Shown: positions 55,817-64,000 of the stretch, piece after piece
Position numbering within the stretch: position 1 is the stretch's first letter
Layout of the letters: each line of letters opens with the position of its first letter
From: Saussurea involucrata
Lineage: Eukaryota > Streptophyta > Magnoliopsida > Asterales > Asteraceae
NCBI GenBank assembly: GCA_033807775.1
Contig: CM066314.1
Coordinates: 33,467,001 to 33,531,000 of the forward strand
DNA length: 64,000 nt
Reading direction: 5' to 3'
Notes under the pieces: generated by a model
What the model saw: the letters and a program-made list of their open reading frames with translations, nothing else
Database searches by the model: none
What the model was told of the DNA's origin: nothing
Made by a program: the position numbers and the translations under genes

Positions 55817-57650
55817 CACACTTCATCAACCGATGCACCATACAATGATGAAAGCCAAACCAAATTAAGATGCTTCTCAAGAAATACCAGCTAACTGTAT
55901 CATAGGCCTTCTGTATGTATATTTTAAAGGCACACCTTCTCTGTCCTCTTTGTCTATGGTACCCTCTCATAAGTTCCTGAGCAAGTAAAATGTTGTCCCC
56001 AATTTGCGTGTGTGGAATGAAAGCTGACTGATTATCTTCCACAATTAAACAAAGATAGTTCTTGATTCTGTTAGCTAAGACCTTACTTATAATCTTATAC
56101 AGAACATTGCAACAAGCAAATGGTCTAAAATCAATCACACAAGAAGGAGACTGAACTTTAGAAACCAATGCCAAAAGAGTAGCATTGACTTCTAACAATT
56201 TTCCATTGTCAAAAAACTGTTTGACAGCCTCACAAACTTCAGGGCCCACTATGTTCCAAGCAACTTTGAAGAATTTTAAGGAATAACCATCAGGGCCAGG
56301 GGATTTGTCATCTTCAATATCAAATAAGGCAGCTTTGATTTCTTCATTATTTACCTCTCTAACCATGAAATCAACATCATGAGTCTCCAACTTCCTAATG
56401 AACTAACTGCTGGGGTCATCAATCTTTTTAACTTCCACTTTTTTTCCAAGAAAATCTTCAAAATGCTTAACAAACTGAACAGGGACATCCTCTCCATCAT
56501 ACCAAACTCCATTTGAATCCTGAACTTTTTCAATCCTACTTCTATTTAGCCTGCCTTTGATTACCTTGTGAAAATAAGTTGTGTTACAGTCACCATCTTT
56601 AAGCCAATCAATCTTAGCCCTTTATTTCAAGAACTGATCCTCCATAAGTAAAGCATCCTTATAAGCCTTCAAGAACACCCCTTCATCATCTCTCAGAGTG
56701 CAGATTTTTAACCACAACATCAATATTTCCCACATTATTATTGATCCTTCTAAGAGCACCCTTTAGATTCCTCAGCTTAGTGACAACAGAGAACATAAAG
56801 CAACCCTTAACATTGTAGTTCTAACCAGACCATACAGTAGGTAGAAACTCCTCAGATAAGGTGAGATGATTATTAGATTTAAAAGGCCTTTGGATAAACT
56901 TAGAGGTAGTAGGGAAAGAAATCAACATGGGGGTATGGTCTGAAATGCCAAAAGGAAGAAAGGTAGTGTGACACCTTCTAAAAATATCCAAAAAAACTCA
57001 GATTGCACAAAACTCTATCCAGTTTCCTCAAAATTCCACAGTTCTGCTCCATAGCTAAAGGCTTCTGAATCCAAGAGGACAATAATCCAGAAAAATTCAT
57101 ATCCTCTACTTCAGTCTTTTCAACACATTCCTCAAAATCCATCATCCATCTGGAAATTCTAGAAGAACCATTTGAGCATTCTGCTTGAGATAAAGTCACA
57201 TTGAAGTCCCCACTCAGAAGCCAAGGTTGATCCTTAATAAACAATTTCTGCAAATTAAGCTGGGACCATAATTGCCTCCTGTCTATATGATTATTCAGAG
57301 CATAGATAAAAGAACAAAAGAACTCCTTGTGCTGCTCTATTAGATGAACCTTGCAAAAAATAACTTGTTGCTAATGTGAGATAAAATCAACAGAAAAACA
57401 GAAGGATCCCAAGCAGCAATGATCCTTGTCCTTCCACAACTACTAGCATTATTAGAAAGCCAACTCCACCTTCCAAACACCTCCTCACATGTCTTAACAA
57501 GCAAATTTGAACTAATCTTTGTCTCCAAGATAGCACAAAGTTTAATATTATGATTCCTTATATGTTCTCTGACCACTTTCTTCTTTAAAGCATCATTTAG
57601 CCCCCTTATATTCCATTAACCTTCATATTAGGAGAGAAGGCACCTCCATG
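55817..57650 (-). pseudogene. LINE ORF2, N-terminal half: endonuclease and RT start
   Basis: The endonuclease starts with WNIRGLNDALKKKVV, then CAILETK and PWLLSGDFNVTL, all signatures of plant L1 APE-type endonuclease. RT begins KSPGPDGYSLKFFK and has ALVSKVQSPSCVIDFRPFACC and ANRIKN. The frame is broken several times (near 57340, 56978, 56400). Frame changes plus the copia insertion leave no intact enzyme. Confidence 0.82.
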
Positions 57651-57936
57651 CTCAATGTGGGACTCAGACATAATGAACCTTTTTCAGCCCACCCCCCAAA
57701 TCCATGACCTGCACAGTTTCATCAACAGAGTTTTCAAGGAAAAATTTCTTCATTTCATCATCCCAAGTTTCCATCACTTCTGAGGGAGGTTTTAGATGTA
57801 AATTTAAGAACATCTGAACCTTTTTTTTTCTTAAATCCCAATCTTCCAAATCTTAATCCATATCAGCTAGGCTTTCAAAAGAATTTTTACTTTCATAACC
57901 TAATTTCTTTGAAATTTGCTTTGCCTTGCTATTCCC

Positions 57937-58541
57937 CTATTTTCTTTTTGATTCTCCCCCTTTCTTTTCAGTACCCTCTTGATCCATACCCTGCTTCTGT
58001 TTATTCCTCTTCAACATATCCTTATTTTTTAAGGTCAAATTTCCAGAATCATTGATAACCATAGTCTTTTTGCCCAAATCAATTCCCTTACCTTTATCAC
58101 TCTTAAGAATATTCACATTTCCATCTTTTTCAACCCCACTGGATTCACCTTTTTCTAATTGACATTTTCCCTGAACATTACTTCTCTGTTGCCATGCTTG
58201 ACGAGGTCTATTTCCATTCCAAGGAAACCTTGGTCTATTCCAACCTTGACCTCCCCTCCTTTGTATATGGTTTGCCATACCCATTCCCCTGTTTCCTTGA
58301 CTTGAAAAATTCTGATTTTCTGTTTTGATAATTTTATTCCTTCTACCAACCAATTGAAATCCATCATCATCCTTAACAACTTTAACATTCTTCTGTCCCT
58401 GCCCATTACCCACAGAAACATGTTCACTTACTTCCTTTGGTTTCTTTTCACAAGTAGTTTCACAATGCCCAAATACTTTACAGAATGTGCAGCAATTTGG
58501 TTTCCACATATAATCAATCTTCAAGGAAATTTCCTCAACTG
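57937..58541 (-). pseudogene. LINE ORF1 C-terminal remnant (zinc knuckle)
   Basis: The frame enters from the truncated 5' end (VEEISLKIDYMWKPNCC), then CTFCKVFGHCETTC (CX2CX4HX4C), the zf-CCHC_4 knuckle of plant L1 ORF1 proteins. A long basic Asn/Gly/Lys-rich tail follows. The upstream DUF4283 region is missing. Confidence 0.85.
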
Positions 58542-58554
58542 TAGAAGCACATAT

Positions 58555-59146
58555 TTAACATGTAGGTAACTTGGATAGTGAGAAAGAACTCACGTTGGGG
58601 TTATGGTTCAAAAACCATAACCCTAAGAGTTGGTAGAGGAGATTGGAGAAGGCTTGGACTTTAGAAGACTTGGATTCCTCACACTTGGTTTAAATACACC
58701 CTAGAATCAACCATAAATATCTAAGAATAGGTGGTTGAGAGAAATTAATGGTGGAAGAGGTTAGAAGTGAAGTCTTACCCTTTTTCTTGAGAGAAAACGA
58801 CTCTAGAATGCTCCCAAACTAATTACAAAAGGACCTAAAATCCTCACTTTCTATTTATAGAAATTATGCGGGCCGTGATAGTGACATGCGATAGTAACAT
58901 CTGTCACTATCTCCGGGCATACTCGCACCCAAGCCCCCAAACTCTCGGTACATAGACCGCGAGAGTGGCACGCTATAGTGCCAGTGGGTACTATCGCCCA
59001 TCCATTACCAAGCCCTTCCTGGCGGTTTTCCCCCCTTTGATTCGATGTTACATGAACCCCGGTTTAAGGTCGATTAAAGCCAAATTAATATTACGCCAGA
59101 ATGGAAATTAGAGATCATTTAATTAACCAAAATTCAGGGTGTTACA
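58555..59146 (-). repeat. U3 end of Tekay-like solo LTR with palindrome words
   Basis: Contains the TATA box (58851-58860, minus strand) and, immediately upstream in sense direction (58868-58990), GATAGTGAC...GTCACTATC, CCGCGAGAGTGGCAC and GCTATAGTGCC words that pair with each other. Confidence 0.7.
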
Positions 59147-59151
59147 TGTAT

Positions 59152-60039
59152 GTAGTAAAAATAAACCTATGTCTAATCATGATATCATTGCAAACAGATG
59201 GATGCAATGCTTCACCTTAACACAAAAGTTAGTGACATATGTATCACCATGTTGCACGACTAGTAGATTGTGTTATACAGTGATAATAAAATAGATTGAA
59301 TTTAATTCATCACATGTTTATTGAATGTATCACAATGCTGCACTACTTAGGTGTTGTTCGGTTCATTTTCTGTTAAGACCTATATCCATATAACTGTATG
59401 AGTGGATATGGTTGTCTGGGTGTTAACATTAAGCTGGTGTTCGGTTGTTATGCTGAATAAACCGTTTGAATCTCATAAATGACCATTTTACCCCTCGCTT
59501 TGTATTTTTGTCGGATTAAAATAATTGTTTGATAAAAACAACAAATTGCATGAAACTTAAATTTTCTAATTAAAAAAAAAGTTGTAACATATAAAATTTG
59601 GTTTTTATTACATGAACTTTTTTATTATCTTCAAGTAAAAGGAAACCCAAAAAAAAATCTTTTTATCATCTCAAAAGAAGGAAAACCCAAAGTGATATAT
59701 GGACTGAGCGAATAAGTTATTGATTTTCAGATTAAGCCATAACCGAACAACCATTTATGGCTGAGCGAATAAGCTATATGGGCTATACAGCCCATTAAGC
59801 CGCAAACGAACAACCCCTTAGTGACATATGTATCACCATCTTGCACAACTAGTAGATTGTGTTATACAGTTATAATAAATAGATTGTGATTAATTCATTA
59901 CATGTTTATTGAATGTATCACAATGATGCACTACTTAGTGACGTATGTATCACCATGTTGCACAACTAGTAGATTGTGTTATACTGTGATAATAAATAGA
60001 CTGTGATTAACTCATCACATGTTTATTGTATGTATCACA
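59152..60039 (+). repeat. 123-bp tandem units in MULE2 intron
   Basis: Three copies of a unit containing GTGACATATGTATCACCAT, CTAGTAGATTGTGTTATAC and CACATGTTTATTGAATGTAT; the first is interrupted by a Tourist MITE. Just before the first unit, a sequence near 59201-59223 (ATGCAATGCTTCACCTTAAC) resembles the beginning of the exon at 60040. Confidence 0.8.
59350..59817. mobile_element. Tourist-like MITE (468 bp)
   Basis: Left end GGTGTTGTTCGGTTCATTTT, right end reversed GGGGTTGTTCGTTTGCGGCT; TSD TTA (59347-59349, 59818-59820). PIF/Harbinger class. Internal TTGAATCTCATAAATGACC and poly-A/T stretches, no coding. Confidence 0.88.
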
Positions 60040-60601
60040 GACGCCTCCAATGCTTGACCTTAACACAAAGTCAGAAGTGAGAATTCAAAAGTTCGTTGAG
60101 AATATATTAGCAGCAGTTGGAGGTGATGGGGACATGATCACATTCAAAGCTGTGGATTTGGTAAGTTACTGTTTAATCACTAAGAGTGTTGTTTCTTCAT
60201 TACATATTGAAGATTTGTGCAAACACGCTTTCACAAGTATCCTTTCAAATTTTTCGAGCTTGACATTTTTTTGTTATGGTGTTCAACTTCAAACGACCAT
60301 CAATATTGATGATAGACAACATTCAACAAGATCTTGAATCTCCGGCAATTTCGAAGAAATACTTTGGTGAGAAATAAACAAATAACATATTCTTACATTA
60401 AGTAGTTTATATAGGTAACTCAATTACAATGTAACACTTATTGGGATTTGGTTTGTGCAGCACACCTTGATGCTAGAACATTTGCATATGCAAGGGCAAC
60501 CACTATACGACCAAATCGCATTGTTAGAGCCCGTCACGATTGTAGTACGTTGGGGCACAAAGGAGAATTCACATGACTGTGGTGTGTTCTTGATGCGACA
60601 T
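60040..60601 (+). pseudogene. MULE2 gene: C-terminal exons with Ulp1 catalytic block
   Basis: An exon from an acceptor (ATGTATCACAG) encodes TPPMLDLNTKSEVRIQKFVE ... FKAVDL before a GTAAGT donor at 60160. A later exon (from about 60461) encodes HLHMQGQPLYDQIALLEPV and ends VRWGTKENSHDCGVFLMRH. The DCGVF element with its Cys is the catalytic cysteine block of C48/Ulp1 peptidases; this is the decisive family evidence. The exon is then cut by the solo LTR at 60602. Confidence 0.75.
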
Positions 60602-61866
60602 TGATAGGTTGGTACATCCCCTAATCTTACCGCAAGTGTACGGGCCGAATCAAGCAATAGTACTGAAAAGTACGAGTATCGAACCAAAGGAACTAGGAAC
60701 TGAATATCACAATCACTATATTCACTGTTAACTGAACTATCGAAATTGAGATTTGTGGTTGATAAAATAGTTAATTGCTAATAAGTAAACACTAACGAAC
60801 AAACAAGTTTGAAAGAGACTTTTTATAAAAAAGGAAGGTTAAGGGTTGGAATCTTATGGTTCTTTTCAGCGAACACTTCACCCGAAAACATTTGTCAATC
60901 GGTTATTTTCTATGAACCCCATTTTTTAAAGAATCACCGTTGCTCATTCTCAAGCAACAACGGATCTTGTTTTGAAGGCATAAGTTTTATCTCTCGATCT
61001 CCACCGATGGACTCAAGACAAGACACATTTTGTTCAGGATTTTAAGGGGGCTAAGGATGATTTGGATATATCTATCAAAAATCTCATCTTAGGCATGTAA
61101 TTCTAATTCTGGTTAGCAATTAATTCTCTCGAACTTAATTGGGAACAAAATAAATCAATTGGAAGTTGACCAAGCTTAAAAAAGCATTAAACCCAAATTA
61201 CATGCTTTATAGATTTAAACAACCGATATAAAATGTTCAAGTCACATGTTCAAAAGATTCAAACCATAATCAAACCAACCCCCAACATCTAGAGATTATT
61301 TCATGTTGGGGGTGAAGAATAACGACATATCGAAATAAAAATCAAAGCTGCTAAACATAGTTTTCTCAACGTGAAAATGGTACAGATTGACTCCCTTCGG
61401 TATGATTCTCCACGCACTCGGATTCCAATTGGTTAATGGATCTTCTTTCCTCTTCGATCTTCTCCGTTTCTTTGACGAAAAATGGCTTTTTCCTCTCACA
61501 AAATCGCCTCCAGCTAACTCTAGGTCGTAAGTGGTGATCATCCCCCTTTTCTCCAAGTCGATTAAGACTTAAAACTGGAATAGAGAGTCGCACGGATTTC
61601 CCCGCGACTTGAAGTTGCATGCGAAACCACGCGTGTCGTAGAAGCCCGCGGTTTGAAGCCGTGGGGTCGTCCGCCCAACTCGCTGTTTGGGCATCGAGAT
61701 TTTAGGCCTTATTCTCGTTTTCTCGCTGCTTTTCTCGGGTTTTACTTTTCTACTGGATGTCTGCAATTCTTGAGTGAAAAAAGTGAAAACACCACTGATT
61801 TGCTAAAAAACAAGCCACCCTCTATGGATTGTGGTATGAAAATGACGCCAAAAATTGGCATTATCA
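60602..61866 (-). repeat. gypsy solo LTR interrupting the Ulp1 exon (1265 bp)
   Basis: Sense (minus) start TGATAATGCCAATTTTTGGC, end GTACCAACCTATCA; ends form TGATA/TATCA. The flanks GACAT (60597-60601) and GAAAT (61867-61871) are a 5-bp TSD with one mismatch. It carries the same R/U5-type block (AAGTGTAC...TAC...ATCGAACC, 60632-60696) as the Athila LTR. No internal region. GC-rich CCGCG words lie at 61590-61690. Confidence 0.72.
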
Positions 61867-62041
61867 GAAATACGGAGTGCTATATGGGACAACTGCCTTA
61901 CAAATGGTATGTGGACTTGACAAAGAATGACTAAACCAGGAAAGACAGTTGCAAGTACTAAGGAACAAATACACAACGAAACTTTCGCTTGCAGATATCA
62001 AGTTGAGACGATTGTTTGTCATATCAGGGAAACACGACTAG
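61867..62041 (+). pseudogene. MULE2 gene: last coding fragment
   Basis: Immediately after the solo LTR the frame continues ECYMGQLPYKWYVDL and then stops. A second frame reads RQLQVLRNKYTTKLSLADIK, like the C-terminal helix of plant Ulp1-type transposon proteins. A frame change or lost intron separates them. Confidence 0.6.
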
Positions 62042-62295
62042 CAAACATTTACGACCAAGGGACATGGATGATGGTATATGAACTAGTACTTTTTTTTTGA
62101 AGTATATGATATTCATATACGGCAAATGCAACAATTAAACTCACACACCGTCTTGGTTGATGTTTTGGAATTTTTGGTTGCTTGATGTTTTGAAATTTTT
62201 GGTTGGTTGATGTTAAGAAACTTGAAAAATAGTAATGCTTTGGTTTATGATATTTAAGAAATATTCTACTTATGGTTGGTACATAATGTTCTCTT

Positions 62296-62334
<39 letters not shown>
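62042..62334. other. AT-rich spacer ending in a TA microsatellite
   Basis: No gene seen. The imperfect repeat TGATGTTTTGGAATTTTTGGT appears twice. TA run at 62299-62332 precedes a new element. Confidence 0.6.
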
Positions 62335-62335
<1 letters not shown>

Positions 62336-62740
62336 TGGGTTCAAGGGAAAATCTCAAATAATTAGAAAACTAAAGAACACCCTTATAAACATTGATTCAA
62401 CATGATCCAAAGGGTATTGTATATCATCAATTAAACTGATTAGAATTAATGAAAAGGGTATAAAGGTAATTTGAGAACTACATAGATATGGAAAATATAA
62501 CAAACCTACAAATCGTTTCCTTATGGAGATCTTGTCGATGCATTCACACTTGCACAACCGATTGGGAAGATTCAACTCACATAATTCAGCAGAAATCAAG
62601 ATCAAACAAGGGTAAGTTGAATCGAAATGGAATCAGTGGTAGAAAACGTAATTGGAGAATCCATTGATGGAGGAAATCTGAGCGAAGATGATGAACAGAT
62701 TGATTGTGATTCAGAGAGAAACGAAGAACAAACAGGTAAT
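62335..62740 (+). other. start of another element: TA-bounded leader and a short exon
   Basis: The sequence after the TA run (AGGGTTGGGTTCAAGGGAAA) resembles the ends of TA-inserted elements such as the one at 22194. From 62625, ATG opens MESVVENVIGESIDGGNLSE, continues acidic for 36 codons and ends at a GTAATC donor near 62734. It could be the first exon of a transposon gene; family unknown. Confidence 0.4.
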
Positions 62741-62857
62741 CAATGTAATTCCTTATTCAAATCGAAATAAACGATATAGAAATTGTAGATATGATTACTA
62801 GAATCCTTTATTCAATCACATGAAACCATCTGGGCAGAGATATCGTATGAACATGTC

Positions 62858-64000
62858 GATATGCACAAATGCATAGACGAGTGAAACTAAGAATTTATGT
62901 TCTCACGAGTTTGAGATTGTGATTAAACTAAGGAATATACAATTTTCCTATGTGATTATGCAGAATCGTATGAATTTGAGTGATAATCCATTCAATAGTC
63001 GTATTCAATGGTTGCAGGTAGATATGCACAAATGCATAGATGAGTGAAACTAAGATTTTTTTTGGGAAAGGGGACGGAACCCCGAAAAAACTTTATTCAA
63101 AAAAGCAAAAGCAAAACAAGACTACGAGGGGCATACCCTAAGGGTTACAAAATAATTGTTTAGGGTATGTTTGGGATAGAGCCACAAAATTTTAACTCTA
63201 AAGACCAACAAAGGCATGCAAGCCCAAAACCTATTCTTAATGCACCACAAAAAGGAAAGGCCCAAACAATGGCAACATAAACTATTAGACCCCATCCAAA
63301 AAATATCCACATGGGTCCAACCATGAACAATCTCACGGTCCAATATCTTCAGAAACTTCCAATTGCTATTTGCATGGGCCCAGAAAATATAGACTTGCAA
63401 AACTTGCTCAACAACTTTTTCCAACGTGGACCAGTCTTCAGTTTTATACGTACCAAACATTCGGCCCATTTGATTCTGCTCATACCAAGCCCACGTCAAT
63501 TTAGCCTTTCCAGTGCTAAGAATAAACAGTCCACTTTCATAGGATTTATCATCTACATTACCAGCCCACCAGACACAAATTAAGCAACCTTCCTGGGCCC
63601 AAGTTCTTCCCAATAATAAATCCACCATATTAGCCCGAATTTCCAAAATATTTTGATCTCTCAATCCATCAAAATATTTTGGGTCAAAAAATGGGCCTCG
63701 TCATTATGAACAATTGCTATCTTCGCCCAACAATTTTGATCCTCCCTATTTCGATTCATCCATCTGCCCAGATAATAAAATAAACTAAGAATTTATGTTC
63801 TTATGAGATTGAGTTTGTTATTAAACTAATGAATATACAATTGTTCTATGTGATTATGCAGAATCTTATGAGTTTGAGTAATAATCCAAATGCATATTCA
63901 ATGGTTGCAGGTAGATATGCACAAATGCATAGACGAGTGAAATTAAGAATTTATGTTCTTAAGAGTTTGAGTTTGTTATTGAACTAATGAATATAGAATT
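62858..64000 (+). repeat. about 160-bp tandem units with exon-like content
   Basis: Units start GATATGCACAAATGCATAGA at 62858, 63021 and 63914 (period 163, then 158 after removing the LINE). Each contains an acceptor-like ATTATGCAG, a 49-54-base open stretch, and TTGCAG followed by GTAG, i.e. a potential exon with both splice sites. Confidence 0.6.
63056..63781 (-). mobile_element. truncated LINE (3' end only)
   Basis: A T run at the left (A tail on minus strand) and 9-bp TSD AAACTAAGA (63047-63055, 63782-63790). Only the 3' region is present. A 180-codon minus-strand frame has no recognized domain and looks like 3' UTR or a far-diverged zf-RVT region. Terminal bases resemble the LINE at 46008. 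Confidence 0.75.

Larger units (their letters stand above)
46008..58541 (-). mobile_element. L1-type LINE, 5' truncated, split by a copia element
   Basis: Minus orientation: a T run (A tail) at the left end and a 13-bp TSD, TAGAAGCACATAT (45995-46007, 58542-58554). In sense order: ORF1 remnant with zinc knuckle, endonuclease, reverse transcriptase, zf-RVT domain, 3' UTR. Without the inserted copia element it is about 5.6 kb. It begins within ORF1, so it lacks the promoter and was dead on arrival. Confidence 0.9.
43095..59146 (-). mobile_element. Tekay-like gypsy solo LTR, split by two insertions
   Basis: Outer ends TGTAACAC / GTGTTACA with a perfect 5-bp TSD, TGTAT (43090-43094, 59147-59151). 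The three pieces (43095-43497, 45173-46007, 58555-59146) total about 1.83 kb. In minus orientation it starts TGTAACACCCTGAATTTTGG, as chromovirus LTRs of the Tekay/Del group do, and has a TATA box (CTATAAATAG, 58851-58860). No internal region or second LTR, so it is a solo LTR produced by LTR-LTR recombination. The 43498 MULE and the 46008 LINE inserted later. Confidence 0.8.

Noticed and set aside
43095..59146. A 16-kb DNA transposon with TGTAACAC terminal inverted repeats
   Set aside because: The TSD is 5 bp, a TATA box and chromovirus-like LTR start are present in one orientation, and everything large inside is explained by secondary insertions with their own TSDs. Solo LTR fits better.
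63122..63664. 180-codon minus-strand frame as a host gene
   Set aside because: It lies wholly within the truncated LINE between TSDs, near the A tail, and has no recognizable domain.

Overview
The window is plant nuclear DNA: spliced genes with GT/AG introns, AT-rich intergenic sequence, Ty1/copia and Ty3/gypsy retrotransposons, LINEs, tRNA-derived SINEs, hAT, Mutator and Harbinger MITEs. The TE mix (SIRE, Athila, Tekay-like LTRs, Mutator-like elements carrying a Ulp1-type peptidase) fits a eudicot, perhaps Asteraceae; the family is an inference from memory of similar elements, not a database result.

Layout. 1-6557: 3' part of a SIRE-lineage copia element (gag, pol, 3' LTR), inserted into an exon of a minus-strand Ulp1-type Mutator-like element, MULE1 (6558-11331). 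11332-15061: AT-rich sequence and a chromovirus-like LTR fragment. 15062-15776: two MITEs. 15890-20400: the only host gene I can support, a four-exon methyl-CpG-binding-domain gene (MBD8-like, 518 aa), with nested hAT MITEs in intron 1 and a SINE in intron 3. 20400-24830: no host gene seen; a TIR element inserted in a TA microsatellite and repeat-rich DNA. 25.2-27.4 kb: degraded gypsy LTR with a SINE inside.

27.8-62.0 kb: a second, plus-strand Ulp1-type element (MULE2) whose gene is broken up by a nest of insertions, most dated relative to each other by target-site duplications (TSDs). An Athila element (30538-42862) has two 1588-bp LTRs with only three differences that I could see. A Tekay-like solo LTR (43095-59146) was split by a MULE (43498-45163, itself holding a hAT MITE) and by an L1 LINE (46008-58541), and the LINE was split by a copia element (48909-55811). 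A Tourist MITE (59350-59817) and another gypsy solo LTR (60602-61866) interrupt the C-terminal part of the MULE2 gene. 62.3-64.0 kb: a new element beginning after a TA microsatellite, with tandem exon/intron-like units and a truncated LINE.

The pattern I consider most worth a second look is that several unrelated elements (SIRE LTR, 13-kb LTR fragment, MULE1, 27-kb LTR, Athila, Tekay-like solo LTR) each carry a cluster of their own short, mostly GC-rich palindrome. Where a TATA box is visible the cluster usually lies just upstream of it. The words differ between families but the architecture recurs. A second pattern is tandem duplication of whole exon+intron units inside transposon genes (MULE1 exons 6-8; perhaps also 62.9-64.0 kb).
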